Positions 24,061-35,399 of a stretch of 64,000 nucleotides of DNA are shown in pieces; positions within the stretch are counted from its first letter, which is position 1; every line of letters begins with the position of its first letter. The notes beneath the pieces are model-generated. The model had not been told where the DNA came from. It saw nothing but the letters and a program-made list of their open reading frames with translations, and did no database searches. This DNA is from Antitrichia curtipendula (lineage: Eukaryota > Streptophyta > Bryopsida > Hypnales > Leucodontaceae): the NCBI GenBank assembly GCA_951230915.1, contig OX579637.1, positions 18,228,001 to 18,292,000 of the forward strand, in the 5' to 3' direction. A program made the position numbers and the translations under genes.

Positions 24061-25142
24061 GGTTAATCAAAATAGAATGAATAAAAACCTTTTGAACAAA
24101 CATCAATCCATGCAGTAAAATACAAAAATTTAGTGCCTATTTTTATACTATTAAATAAAAATGATAGTAGAAAAACCGAACAAACATTTTATATGAATCA
24201 AAATGGTATTTTTTTTATTTAGCATGAATTTGATTATGCCATCTGCAAAAGGTTACATCTCTTGGTGTTTCTGGTTTTGAGTTTTTTTGCATGATATGTA
24301 TATTTGAATGTTTTGTAGTTTACTTATGTAGTTTCATAATTATCTCTCATAGCTTTTATACTGAATTCTATTTGTATTCATAAAACAATTTTATATAAGA
24401 TACATTAAGACATCATATTAAAAGTGTAAAATCATGGGAAAGCCATTGTCTTGGGCACGACGATGGATCATACTTGAGGTTGCTTAAAGCTCTTCAAATT
24501 ATTAATTTGATCAGTAGTAAATAATATTATTAAATCCATTCATTAAACAAAGATTTTTATTAAAGCTACTATTCATGCCAAGTCTTTTTGTAAATATTCA
24601 TGATTTTGATGCAATTTTATTCTTGTAGAATTTGTTCTCCTTACATCCATAAAAATATTATTACACTTTGTATCTTCCAAACAATGTAGTACTTCACAAG
24701 TCATGATGATAATAGCTGAAATGCCAAAAGCAATTCATATCAAATGACAATGTTGAAATGCATGGAATGCCTTATATGAATCTATTATTGCATTTACTTG
24801 ACTATTTGATTGATATTATTATGGAAATTTAATCACTTGTCATGCATCTAGAATCTAAGACAAACAAATATGTTATCTATTACAAAATCACATGAGCATT
24901 ACATAATAGAGCAAGACTTCATATATGCAATAATATTAAATTTTTATAATGGCATTAAGTCATTCAACTTGTGTGGCATAGCTTTCGCTCCAAGATTATA
25001 TTAATCCAACAATTAGCAAGGTGACAATACAAATTATTTTTCCAATGACCGACCCATCGTTCAATGGTCAAAAAATTCCAAACACCAAAATTTAAAATAG
25101 TTCACTTCATGAATGAGTAATACGTAGGATTGTAGGCGTAGT

Positions 25143-25735
25143 GTGGAAAAGGAGGTTGGAATTGCAGGTTCGGGTTCTCAGATTATAGGTTCGGAACTGG
25201 TTCGAGAGGTCAACGCAAGGTCGGGTAGGAGGTTTGGGCACAGGTTCAGATTTAGCTTTGGGAGGTCATTACTCCCGTTTGGCGGCGTAGGCATTCCGAC
25301 TGTTCTGCCATTTTTCATTTGCAAGTTCTCGTTGTGCTTGTTATGCTTGTCATACTCTGTAGCTTTCATTGTGTAGTTTCTTGTTGGTTTTGTTAATTTC
25401 GCTTACTCCTCTTGTAGAACTTGTGCATTTTACCTCCCGTACTATTTCTCTCTATATTTTAGTTAGTCGTGTGTATTTTAGTTTGTTTGGTGTTTGTTGT
25501 GCAAGAAGGCACAATTGGGAGAAGCTCGGTGGTGTAATCTTCTTTTGCGACAACTCTGAAACTGGTGTCGCAAAGCTCAGTGGCGTGAATCTTGGTGGTG
25601 CAACCTCAGGCTGCTCATCGCAGAGAAGCTGCAATTTCTTTAGCGACTCTGCGGCATTGCGGTTGGGTGCAATCTCTGCGCTTTCTTTTGCCCAGGTTGT
25701 GAGTTCACTACTCCTGTCTTTTGTTTAGGGTTTAG
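25143..25735 (+). promoter_or_regulatory. Putative transcribed leader / promoter-proximal region of Q1
   Basis: A local change to GT-rich, CpG-containing sequence (GGTTCGGGTTC, AAGGTCGGGTAGG, CGGCGTAGGCATTCCG) and then T-rich, leader-like DNA. It is followed by ~1.3 kb of intron-like T-rich sequence that carries the palindrome array before the Q1 coding start near 27,034. A similar leader-like segment lies at the same relative place of P1 (55,560-55,990, minus). Open frames here (25,143-25,376 and 25,369-25,728) are not conserved and probably not coding. Confidence 0.35.
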
Positions 25736-26381
25736 GTTGTTTGTACTTGTCTGTATTTACCATGCAGAAAGTACTTGCTCGAGGTTTAGGGGTTTTCTTT
25801 CTTCAGCTTGTGAAGGATTGATGCTAAAATTCAGTTTGTTGCTAGGATTCTTTGATCTTGTTGCTACGGTTTTGCTGTTTCTTTGACTTCAGAATTTTTT
25901 CTTTTTCTAGATTTTAAGTTTCATCACTATGTTGAGTTTTTTCAATTTTTGGTTTAGTTTTCACTAGTTTTTGTTATTTGTTTCTTGAATTCATGCAGTG
26001 TTTGACTAAGTTCAGTTGAAATGTGACTTCATTTCTAACTTTGCAAGTACTTCTAGTGTGCAGATTTTTTATTGCAAAAGAATTGAGCTGCCATTTTATA
26101 TTGTCTAGAAGAAGCACTGGAAGGTAAGAAATTTTTGGTTCCGAGCTCTTTCAAGCATTCTTTTTTGTTTTTGGTTGTTTACTTCTTGCAACAGGTTTTG
26201 ATTAAACATGAATGTGTGGTTGGGAATACAATTGTATATTGCTTTGCTTGGACTACCAGACTAGAAAGCATCCAGAAAAATGAATACCTCAAATAATGAG
26301 CTTATAATTTAGGATTTTGAACACAATATCTATTGTCCACACAATAATTCTTGTCTGAAACGATGATGGAGCTAAATATTA

Positions 26382-26883
26382 TTATCTTTAGATCGAGGAT
26401 AAACATACTCAACTCGAAGATGTTTATCTTCGGACCAAGGATAAATATGCTGGACTAAAAGGTAATTGTCGTAGGATCGAGCATGTTTATCCTCGACCCC
26501 AAGATAATTATCTTCGAGTCAAGGATACTCATCCTCTCATAAATTATGAAATTAAAATGAGCCAAAATAGCATAAAAACATTCTAAACATATATCACATA
26601 ACCAACATTATCCTCAACTTGAAGATAAATATACCCGACTGTAGCATTATGTACTAATCACAGGCGACAGTGAACCACAAAGAATGATGTAACTATCTTT
26701 GGGCCGAGGATAATTATCCTTGGACCAAAGATAAACACCAAAGTGACAGTCCACCAAAAGGACAGAATTCACTAAAACAAATTCATAAATAACAAACATA
26801 GAGAGAGACAAGCTAACTAAAATAATTATTCATATTGTACACATCGACAAACACAAAGAGGATTATCCTTGGCATGAAGATAC
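26382..26883. repeat. Array of 21 bp palindromes, arm TTATCCTCGA type (Q1)
   Basis: Eight 21 bp sites of form TTATC(C/T)T(C/T)(G/A)(A/G), one base, and the approximate reverse complement. They start at 26,382, 26,424, 26,487, 26,508, 26,608, 26,693, 26,714 and 26,863. The 26,487/26,508 and 26,693/26,714 pairs abut with exactly 21 bp phase. They lie in the intron-like region just upstream of the first Q1 exon. Confidence 0.85.
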
Positions 26884-27033
26884 TTTCAGCCAATGCAAGC
26901 TCTAGGCTCCTAATATAATTCACACTGCAATGGTAAATAGATGTGAAGGTAGATGGTACAATTACTTTGGACTTAAGATAATCCTACACAAAATTGCTAA
27001 CTTGATCTATCAGTCTACGCAAATATTCTTCAA

Positions 27034-28447
27034 AATGGCTGTGGTGAAGAAATACAACTACTCAGCCATTGCCCTGTTACTTGAGCCATTCAGCAAATGG
27101 ACGGCGGAGGAGCCATTCATATCCGACATGCCAGAGCTCTACGGCCAGCTTTGGCAATTCAAGCCCATTGTGGATTTTTGAACCTTCGGAAGAAATCGGT
27201 CTTAGGACTATGTCCTTCTACGCCACAAGGTGAAGGATTCAGGAATATACATGAACTGGAACCTAGACAAGAAGGTCACCCTCGTGGAGCACCATCAAGA
27301 TAAATTCATTGTCCTAATACTCTATGCATGTGATCGACCTAGAAAGGAAACAAACCACACCTACTCTACTATCTTGCATGAGGAAGATGATATGGGAACG
27401 TTTGATCTTGATAATCTCATAAGTAATTTACATGAAGGGAACCACGATGCGCTGGCGGATGAGTTCCAACGAAGATTCCATCCCTGGATTTGTAAAAATG
27501 CCATCTTCATGGCAAAAAGGATTGGATACATGTTTAGCACATTGAAGGAGTATGCTAAAGACCATATAGACAAACAACCTCATCACGACATGGGTTGTGG
27601 CCAAGTGAGGCGCGAAGCAGACCTTAAGACAAGGTCAATTTTGGGAACTCGTGGCCGAACTAGGAGCAGAGGGAGTGGAAGGGGAACAACGCGAGCCTAG
27701 CTCCCTAAAAAAAAGAATCCCAAAACAAAGATCGTTGAGGCAAGTGAGAAGCACCAAAAACCCGTGACAGATAGTCAGCTTGCAACTGTTGGAAGTTTAG
27801 GCTTCACGCTTACAAACGTTCATACATGGAAGACGAGCGTCTATGAGTCCATCAAGAAATTTGAAGTGGTAGGCGCATACCAAAAAGATTTATAGGACAA
27901 GCACGCATCTTGCTTCATTTTTGATCCTATGACATTCAAAGTGAACATCTCCAAATGCCATCTTGCCCCTCCAAGATACATCATTCAGAAATTAGAGATG
28001 AAGATTGTGGAAGAAATAAAAGAGATCCTTGTCCATCTTGGGTCCGTCCAACAAAGGGAGTTAGTATGCCTGACTCCAACTGACGCCAACAGAAGGCTCC
28101 TCAAAGAATGTCCTTTGAACTGGGATGACATTAAGGACGGGAATTTCCTTATTATTAATGGCCAACATAGCATCACTACCTCCAAGATGCTGCAAAGTGA
28201 CGGATGTTGCAAGTCCTGAAAGGTGGAGTTGCAGACGTAGGATGCAACAATCGTCTATACGCTTGACGCAAGGAAGCTGACAGAAATTTTCAAGTGGTAC
28301 AACTCCACGTTAATAGTTAGTCGACATGGGGGAACCAGATTTCAGCTTGCAAGCAAGTATGGAGGAACTCAAGCAGACAACTAATGTTGAAAGAGAAGGA
28401 TTGGCCAAACAGAACAATGCCATCTTCAATGCAATTGTTTACAAGGT
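27034..28447 (+). pseudogene. Q1 element protein, N-terminal part with ParB-like motif
   Basis: Starts MAVVKKYNYSAIALLL at 27,034; the frame then shifts twice within 27,180-27,235 and continues as KDSGIYMNWNLDKKVTL to a basic Arg/Gly-rich stretch (GTRGRTRSRGSGRGTTRA) at 27,700. From ~27,770 another stretch reads TFKVNISKCHLAPPRYIIQK, then ELVCLTPTDANRRLLKECPL and NFLIINGQHSITTSKML near 28,145-28,190. The (I/D)NGQHS block after a preceding proline-leucine motif resembles the DGQHR/GxxRxxA region of ParB/sulfiredoxin-fold domains. This is a motif-level resemblance only. The exon end FNAIVYK is followed by a GT donor at 28,447. Many stops and shifts make this a pseudogene. Upstream is the Q1 palindrome array. 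Confidence 0.5.
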
Positions 28448-28464
28448 ATGCAATGCCTGTTTGT

Positions 28465-28591
28465 TTATCTTTGAGGCGAAGATAATTTGTGGTTAATATT
28501 GATTTGTAATGGTGCATAGCTTCTATCGTGTAATGTATTTGTATAACACTGGCAAAGGACATGACTATGTTTATCCTCGGGTCGAGGATAA
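28465..28591. repeat. Two 21 bp palindromes inside a Q1 intron
   Basis: Sites at 28,465-28,485 (arm TTATCTTTGA) and 28,571-28,591 (arm TTATCCTCGG), after the GT donor at 28,447 and before the next conserved exon at ~28,690. Confidence 0.85.
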
Positions 28592-28689
28592 TTTGCTCTG
28601 CCTCATGATCACTTATTGTCTCGGAATTGACGGTTGTTTCAATGACAATATTGCCTTGCAAGAATTTGTAGATGTTGTGTTGATACTAC

Positions 28690-29460
28690 ATTGTAGCATG
28701 AACCCAGACAAAGAAGGTGCTAAGGTGAAACTTGCGTCAGACGTCAAGAATGAAATTAGAATCATTACATTGGCAAACAAGACGTACCAGTTGTGGGAAG
28801 AGTTTCTCCGGAAACACACTGACGGAGAACTGGTTGATCCTATAACATGCACTGCGTACAACAAGTCCATGAATAACTTCAATCCCAAGAACTTCTCACT
28901 AAAGAGAGAGTTCTTCAAGCACATGGGGCATTTCACGAACAAGGACCTTAAAGAATATGTCCTCCATTTGCTTGGAAGAACTAAACAATGCACCCGTGGT
29001 TACCCGAAAGTCTTCGTGGATGCTGCAGGGATCTTGTCCATGGACAACTATAAGGCCGAGCACTGGGTGGAGCATAGGAAGCGCAAGAAAATTGTCATGA
29101 AGGAGTTTATGGCCCTCGACAAGTCCTTGAAGTTTAGGGACTCACAAGGAAAAGTGATCGATGAGGTCTAAAGGAAATGGAAGCGCACGAACAAGGTCAG
29201 TTTTGATTTGTGGGATTTTCTCCTCACTTCCCTACCCAATTCTTTTTTTGTGAAGCGTCTAACAAACGAAGCAAAAAAGAAGGCGGCCGTAGATTATAAG
29301 GACCACCCGAAATTGTCTGTGGTCTATCCCATCTTCAAGAGTTTCTTGAAGATGAAGAAGGAAGTCAATTCAACTTAGAGGCATCCAAAAAGTTTGCAAA
29401 TTCGCGGCTCAAGGAGTATGAGATCAAAGTGTCCACGTATTAGCCTAGCAAAGCTGAGAG
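28690..29460 (+). pseudogene. Q1 element protein, conserved central domain
   Basis: The reading frame to 29,171 contains the block shared by all Q copies: KNEIRIITLANKTYQ, GELVDPITC, LKREFFKHMG, a DLKEYVLHLLG segment, a GILSMDNYKAEHWVEHRKRK segment and a final KEFMALDKSL. The same order is seen at 58,560-57,814 (GELMDPDT, EFFKWLG, HILHQE, EWVKRWKRK, KRELHLVDSTL) and, decayed, at 36.1-35.8 kb. The function is unknown; I recognise no named domain. The charged, helical pattern ending in a WV..RKRK basic cluster would suit DNA or RNA binding. Beyond the stop at 29,171 further lysine-rich pieces (KKAAVDYKDHPKLS, FKSFLKMKKEV) suggest more coding with breaks. Confidence 0.6.
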
Positions 29461-29461
29461 G

Positions 29462-30370
29462 TTGGACAACACCACGACACAAGCCATGCCTTCCGTGGTG
29501 AAGCTTGTATTTGTGTTGAAGAAAGGAATCGACGGCGAGCCCAAAAATCTGGATGCTGTGAAGAGGGTTTACTCCACGGACAAAATCCCTTACTACAAAG
29601 AATTCCAGAAAAATACAGAGGCCAAGTATAGGATCCACCCCAACGAGCTGAGGATGGAGTTTTTCAGAGAATATCATCAGCATTTACACGGGGTCAAAGT
29701 TTATGATTGCTACAAAGGTCAAATTCTATCTCTCGCTATCCATTATCCTCGAGCCAAAGATAACAATTGATGTTAGGTTGTTATCTTTGGTTCGAGGATA
29801 ACCATCCAAGATCAACAGTTAGCATTGGTTGTGGAATAGGATTTGAATATCAATGTGGATCTCCTAAACGTTTTCATATATCAAATCTTGCCACAAATTA
29901 CTCATCATTTATTTTTGACACGAAGATAACCATGCTGGAATTTAGCTCTGCAATTTAATGTAAGAATTGGGTACTAATTTGTCGTGGTGGTCTTGCAGAT
30001 ATATGGCCTATTTTATTATGGAATTACCGAGCGGGATTCATCTGAGAAGCATCGGGAGATGGCAAAGTATGACAGTTCCTTGGACATTAACAACTCTTGC
30101 AATGAGAATTTGCCTTACCTTCTAGATTATGAACGTCCAAGCAACCTAGCAACTCCGGACTTGAATTCTGAGTCCATGCCGTCAAGAGTGCGAACCGTGG
30201 AATCCTCAAGGAGGGAAACCAAATTCATTGGTGACAATGGTGCTTTGGAACTTGGGATTAATGAGTTTGGGACAAAATACCAAGATGGTCGGCTGCAACA
30301 ACTTGGATGTTATTGGAGGCAATGTCTAGGTGATGAATTAATGGCCGGAATTGAACCCTCTAGGAGCTGA
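29462..30370 (+). pseudogene. Q1 element protein, further exons
   Basis: Two frames, 29,462-29,742 (TQAMPSVVKLVFVLKKGIDG ... RMEFFREYHQHL) and 29,998-30,370 (IYGLFYYGITERDSSEKHRE ... KYQDGRLQQLGCYWRQC), separated by ~240 bp carrying three Q1 palindromes. This looks like two exons and an intron (acceptor TCTTGCAG just before 29,999). No named domain recognised; charged, no membrane segments. Confidence 0.4.
29743..29929. repeat. Three 21 bp palindromes in a Q1 intron
   Basis: At 29,743-29,763, 29,781-29,801 and 29,909-29,929 (arms TTATCCTCGA, TTATCTTTGG, TTATTTTTGA). Confidence 0.85.
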
Positions 30371-31430
30371 GAAAGTAGCAGAGGATACGGAGCAGGTGGA
30401 GGTGATGGCAGCGGTAGAGAAGAAGAATAGAAAGAAGGCCAAGAAGCCCATTAAGGAGATAGTGGCCATACACAATCTGAGTGACCTCAAGGAGTCCTAC
30501 TAAGATCTAAATGACATTGACTACGGGGATTCGGAGGTTGACGCATAGGGGTTGTCAAGTGGCAACCATGAAGTGGAATCAGCTCTGGAGCTGCGACATG
30601 GGCTTGCTGCAGAGTCTGTTGTCCATCTAGTTTAGGGTCAAATACTTCAGCTTCCGGTGAAGCAAAAGAACAGGGACTTCTGGAAGGAACGACATCAAAG
30701 AAAACGCTTTGAAGCGGGCAGAAGAGGAAGGCAAATGGGCAGCGAAGTAGTTGGAGAAGAAATTGTTGAAGGCGGAACTTGAGAAACTCCAAAAAGAGAA
30801 TGTCTCTCTCAAGACAATGGTGTAGGATCTGTCTGTCTCTTGATCTCTTCAACAGATTAGTTCTACATCCCCACAAGCCTCCATTTAGATGTCAGCTTCC
30901 GCCAACACCCAGCATTATCTTCAAGGCAAAGATAATGCTACTTCACCTCAGGCCCATGCTTAGCAAACAACCTCGGCCAATACCCCGGAGGATCTTCGAG
31001 TTAAAGATAATGATGTCTCTCATCCTACCTTGGATGAGGACAGTACTATACAAACGCCTGCTGAACCGACACTATCCGATGTTCAAAGAGTGGAACAGAG
31101 ATTTGACGAGATCTTGTCCTCTACAACTGTACTAGCAGGACTCAAACTTCATATAGCATATCTTCAATGCAAGGATAATTTAATTGGCCTGTTGATATTG
31201 GACTCCAAGGGGAGTCAGTGTTGGAGACGCAAGAGGAAGATGAGATTGCTGCGGAACTGGTACCCCTTGTATATGCCTCTTCGGTCCATATGATAGTGGT
31301 TGAATTCAAGAATCCGCTTGACGAAGAGGAGAGTGTGGACTACATGGGTTACATAGACGAAGACACGTCCAACATGGATTTTGGTCAGGTACAGTCTCTA
31401 GCATCTTCAGACCCCTACAATTATTCATGA
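30371..31430 (+). pseudogene. Q1 element protein, coiled-coil region
   Basis: Read in pieces: EVMAAVEKKNRKKAKKPIKE, then a long heptad-like stretch (LEKKLLKAELEKLQKENVSL) near 30,740-30,815, then a Ser/Thr-rich linker and TLSDVQRVEQRFDEILSST near 31,070-31,125, and an acidic end (MGYIDEDTSNMDFGQ). Within this stretch five stops stand where CAG or a similar codon is expected (for example AAK-TAG-LEKK), consistent with CAG to TAG change. Three Q1-type palindromes lie inside it (30,915, 30,990, 31,158), so either they were inserted in coding DNA or part of this is intron. Confidence 0.4.
30915..31178. repeat. Three Q1-type 21 bp palindromes
   Basis: At 30,915-30,935, 30,990-31,010 and ~31,158-31,178; arms TTATCTTCAA, GGATCTTCGA, ATATCTTCAA. 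Less perfect than the upstream array. Confidence 0.7.
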
Positions 31431-32039
31431 ATCTATCAATTGGGAAGCATCTTTAGATCCCTATGATTATTCATGAGTCTGTCCATTGGGATGTAATGGA
31501 TGTTTGTGTTGTGGATTTCTCATGAAGGATCTTTTATGTCGATTCATTCTGATTGACAGGAGGGAATGGGCAGTCTCTGATTGTTTGGCGTCGACAAACT
31601 GTACTCTATGACTTTGTCTTGTAGAATAGTGTGGATACTTGAGCGAAGTGTAGTGAATACTTTAACCAAATTGGATAGTAACTCATCAAAATCGGTAGAC
31701 CGGATGTATCTTAATTTCTTAAGAAATAAATATACGGGACACTATTCTTTAGTGAATTTCATGTCTAATAGATTCATTTTGACCATATTTATACTCAGTG
31801 CAAAAAAAATAAAAGTGTGCTTTGATTGTTGTCACTCAAATTACCTCTTAGTAGAGGGATTTTGCAGTCGTTTAGTGAGGTTAAGTGCTATTCGCCATTT
31901 TATGGGTCACCTGATTCCGCATTCCAACAGGTAACTACATCTCTTTTTTGTTTTATTTGATCAGGGAGTAGCAAGGGGGTGCAGAGAGAGAGTGTCGCGG
32001 AGTGTGTCCATGTTAGTTCCTCAACTGCGGCAGAAGTGA

Positions 32040-32807
32040 TTGAATGTTATATTTGATTTGAACAGAGTATTGTGTGAGTGCTTGTTTCAAAGGCCAAATT
32101 TGAAACAATGGCATCACACAGTGCACGATAATATATTCTCCAATCGAATCCCTACTATCATTGAGCCAAAGGCCGTCTTTGTTCGCCCCAACTTGAAGAA
32201 ATTCTTAGACGAGCTTTCTAGGATCTTGAATTGCATTGTAGTCTGGAGCTCCATGTTGAAGAAGACTATGGAATCTGTCACTGATTTCCTATTCCGAAAC
32301 AGTAAGGCGCCATTCAATATCCTAGGCCAAGATAAGTGCAGGATGATAGAAGTCTCTAAGCAAAAATATCTTAAACAAGCTGGGAGCCTTTAGAAGATAT
32401 TGCTTCTCAAAGTGCTTGAAGAGCAATTGTTCCTAGACCTTGATGATCCAACATCCTTCAACAAGGACAATATTCTTCTCATCGACGACTCTCCACAAAA
32501 GAGCGTCCTCAATGAGAACGGGAATGCAATATTCCTTGAGAGTTGGAATCATGAGATGCGTGGGGACAAAGTATTGTTGGGTATTTTGGGTCCGTGGTTG
32601 AGGCGACTTTATGAGGTATGTGCATTGGGTTGCTTGCACAAGTTCGTTGATGCAAACCGCATTGGCGTGCCCCCCTTGTCTGTTGAGTCCTATCTTGCGG
32701 ATGGAGTGTTAGGCGGCATGAAGGAGTCCGCCAATAATTTTGGGTCCCATTTTGTCTTGCTGGGGATGAAACTAGTGATTGAGTCGAAGAGATATAGGAA
32801 GAAGTAG
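32040..32807 (+). pseudogene. FCP1/NLI-type HAD phosphatase-like protein of Q1
   Basis: Homologous to 254-946. Reads NVIFDLNRVLCEC at 32,043, KAVFVRPNLKKFLDEL, VVWSSMLKKTMESV near 32,240, LGQDKC near 32,325. After a TAG at 32,391-32,393 the same frame continues LLLKVLEEQLFLDLDD, ILLIDDSPQKSVLNENGN near 32,474 and LLGILGPWLRRLYE. Motif I is DLN rather than DxD, as in the other copy, while the distal DD pair is kept. The position equivalent to the ATG is TTG, so either the start is lost or this is an internal exon. It lies at the 3' side of the Q1 coiled-coil region. An active phosphatase is unlikely as written. Confidence 0.65.
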
Positions 32808-32945
32808 ACTTCTCCATGTATTGGTCAATTGTAGAAAGCGTTGTACATAGTGTGAATACAAATTTTTATATAAATTTCATTCATGGGTATTAGTAAGATT
32901 TTAAAGTTTGATTTTATTTTAATTCCATATTTTTTCTATGTTGAG

Positions 32946-33086
32946 TTATCTTTGGGTTAAGGACAAATTGTGATCTTTGAGATTTTGTTCTCTTTGGTTG
33001 GAGAATAATTATAGAGGCTTTGTTTTTATCAATGAATTGAAGATATTAATTGTGCAAGTAGTTTGTTATCTTTGGACCAAGGATAA
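32946..33086. repeat. Three Q1-type 21 bp palindromes downstream of the FCP1-like exon
   Basis: At 32,946-32,966, 32,988-33,008 and 33,066-33,086 (arms TTATCTTTGG, TTCTCTTTGG, TTATCTTTGG). They precede the next conserved-looking frame at ~33,122 (acceptor TTTTTTCAG), again intron-like. Confidence 0.8.
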
Positions 33087-33121
33087 ATTGTGTCAGGGTT
33101 ATGTACTCTCTGTTTTTTTCA

Positions 33122-33915
33122 GGTTGAAGGGTCCGTAATGCACTTGTTGCAACAAAGACAACTGCTCACCACTAGAAGCTTGTTGTCTGGATCGCATGCA
33201 CCCCATAAAAAAAGCAGTCTTGAAGAAATTCAAAATCTCTATAGAAGTCAATTAGAAGTGCTTCTTCAGTAGTTGACAGAGAAAACTGAAGAGCGTAAAA
33301 TTTTGCAAAAGCCAACCGAGTCAAATGTTGATGCCAAGTATGTGACACTTCTTATAAAAAATATTGAAAGTAGGAAAATGCATTTGTCTGTACTGCAAAG
33401 AGACAGAAGAGAATGGAAAGCATTTTACTTCCAATTTTTAGGTTGTCAAGACGGAGGATGTAGCTCTAATAATAGTGTACAATTTTAGAAATGTCTTGCC
33501 CAAATGGTGACATAGATTTAGATGGAAGTAGATTTTTTTGAGATAAAAAAAAGAGGTCTTGAGGAGGCATGATCCCAAATAAATCAATTGACAAGAATAG
33601 TATACATAGACTCCCTAGATTTTGTTGTGCATTTAGATGCTTGGGATGTTGCTAAGCAGCATAAAAAGTCTTAAAAGGAAGTACTTGAACTAAAGAAAAA
33701 ATTAGTTGCTTCTCTCACTTTGAAACACAAAAGAGCATAAAGGACATGGTTGCACTTACATATTTGCAAAAATTGTTCAAGAGGGCTTGCCTATAGGAGA
33801 AGTGGTGGAAACATGATTCTAAATTACTTTTGAAGCGGGAAGAGTAGAAGGCAATGTCTCAAGTCAAATTTGAAAAGAAAAAAAGAAAGGAGAAGGGCAA
33901 GGTGAATGTTGCTTG
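33122..33915 (+). pseudogene. Q1 3' region, Lys/Glu-rich coiled-coil remnants
   Basis: After a TTTTTTCAG acceptor-like site a frame reads VEGSVMHLLQQRQLLTTRSL ... SLEEIQNLYRSQLEVLLQ, a TAG, then LTEKTEERKILQKPTESNVD to 33,488. Further charged remnants follow to KKKRKEKGKVNVA near 33,910. Helical and basic, no named domain. Likely the C-terminal end of the element protein. Confidence 0.35.
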
Positions 33916-34204
33916 ATGTGGACATGTAGCGATTGTTGTAGAATTATGTACTTTCCTCCACATGTATATATATAAAGGATTATATCCATTTTCAAATTTA
34001 TCGAATTGGAAGACAAGTGGTTTGCATGTGCTTTAATTGCTTTAATTAATTGATGAAAATTAATGTAATTGAATGTAAATTTGAGGATTTAAATGTATGT
34101 GTCACTCATCAAATTTGAACCGCTTAATGCCTTCAGCACCAAATTATAGTGCCAACAACACTTTGAAGTGTCCCCGAATCACATCATGCATTTTTTGGAG
34201 GTAT

Positions 34205-35098
34205 AAAAATTTTGGGCAAGTACTTGTGGTTGGAGATTTTTGTACTTTTGTCTGAAACTTTTATAGAAGTTGTGTGTAAGAAATATCTTTCTTATGCACA
34301 AAATTTCATGACATTTGGAAATACAAGTCAAAAGTTATGGTCTAATATGTTACTTTTTTTCTCGATCAGGCAGTCCAGGAAGATAAGAAAAAATCACTTT
34401 CTTTACAAGCGAAAAATTTGAAATTGGTTTTCTAGAGTTATAGATATGTGGAAAGCTTTGAATCATTCCATTTTGACCAATGAGTCAAAAGTTATGACAA
34501 ATTTTAGTTTGCGGGTAGTTATGGATTTTTTACTCTAAAATTAATTTTGAAGTCTTTTATCTTACTCAATTTTTTAAATTTAAATAAATAAATAAAATCA
34601 TAGGATGTAGTTTGTTTATTACAACATTGCAACCATTGGAATTGGCATTTTTCAATTCTATAACCAAATTCTTAACAATTTGGTATTTTGAATCATTCTC
34701 TACATCTTTATAATTACTATTTTTTTCGTATATGTTGTACAATTCCAAATGATGTGAAAATTTTCAAGCATGTAGGGAACCTCTCTAGGAAAATGAATCC
34801 AAAGAAGCACCATCATTTTGGACATTTTTTCATACAAAAGTGAGCTTGTAAAATGCAGCTGTCCGATTTTTTGTAGGGCCAAAAAAATAATTTTAATGAA
34901 TTTGGATGCTTATATCTTACAATCCACTCGGTGGAAATTTTTGAAATTTTTTACCACATGTTCTCCAGTCAGCATACTACAAGCCCCTATGGTTACATGT
35001 GTCAAAAAAAGTTTTTTTCAAAAATTTGGTACTTGTACTAAAAATGGCAGTTTTTGAGCATTTTCGGTGAAAACATAGTCATGGAACTTTAGGGGTTA
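34205..35098 (-). repeat. ~936 bp non-coding element, copy III, inverted and truncated
   Basis: Reverse-complement match to 2443-3378. Its 5' terminal block (as AACTTTAGGGGTTA) is at 35,086-35,098. The other end stops around 34,205 within the GCCCAAAATT block, so that terminal inverted repeat is missing. Confidence 0.7.
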
Positions 35099-35173
35099 AA
35101 TGGTTGTAGAGTACATATTAAGGAGCCATAATTTTATTGGAGTTATGCACGTTAGGCCCTTTTTCTTTATATT

Positions 35174-35210
35174 TTTTTGGTGACCATCCTTTTACATGGT
35201 CACCAAAAAA
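35174..35210. repeat. Perfect 15 bp hairpin
   Basis: Arms TTTTTTGGTGACCAT and ATGGTCACCAAAAAA with an 8-base loop. A half copy (TTTTTTGGTGAGCAT) follows at ~35,269, and GTTGACCTCTTAGTCACCA near 35,329, so this may be a small foldback insertion 3' of copy III. Confidence 0.75.
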
Positions 35211-35399
35211 TCTTTTAACACTGCAAATGCCATGCATTGAAATGTTAGATTCCAACTCTAGACATACTTTTTTGGTGAGCATTTTTTTCTAATGTTTGCC
35301 CGTCTTTAATGACGACCCACTATTTTTTGTTGACCTCTTAGTCACCACAAATCTAATGCCATTCCTACAAATCTGTGGCATTAAGATCCATCAACTTGT

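Larger units (their letters stand above)
20860..25140. other. AT-rich non-coding tract with decayed repeats
   Basis: No gene supported. It holds R2-family copies (listed), a pair of inverted blocks of the type TCACTCAAAATTGTCATTTCTATTGCATTCA (near 22,010 forward, near 23,090-23,125 inverted), and a triplet TTTTGTAAAACTCCTTAACACA near 22,860-22,925. Confidence 0.4.

Noticed and set aside
31581..31934. 117-codon plus frame between the Q1 coiled-coil region and the FCP1-like exon
   Set aside because: No similarity to other copies, odd composition, and sits in an intron-like gap.
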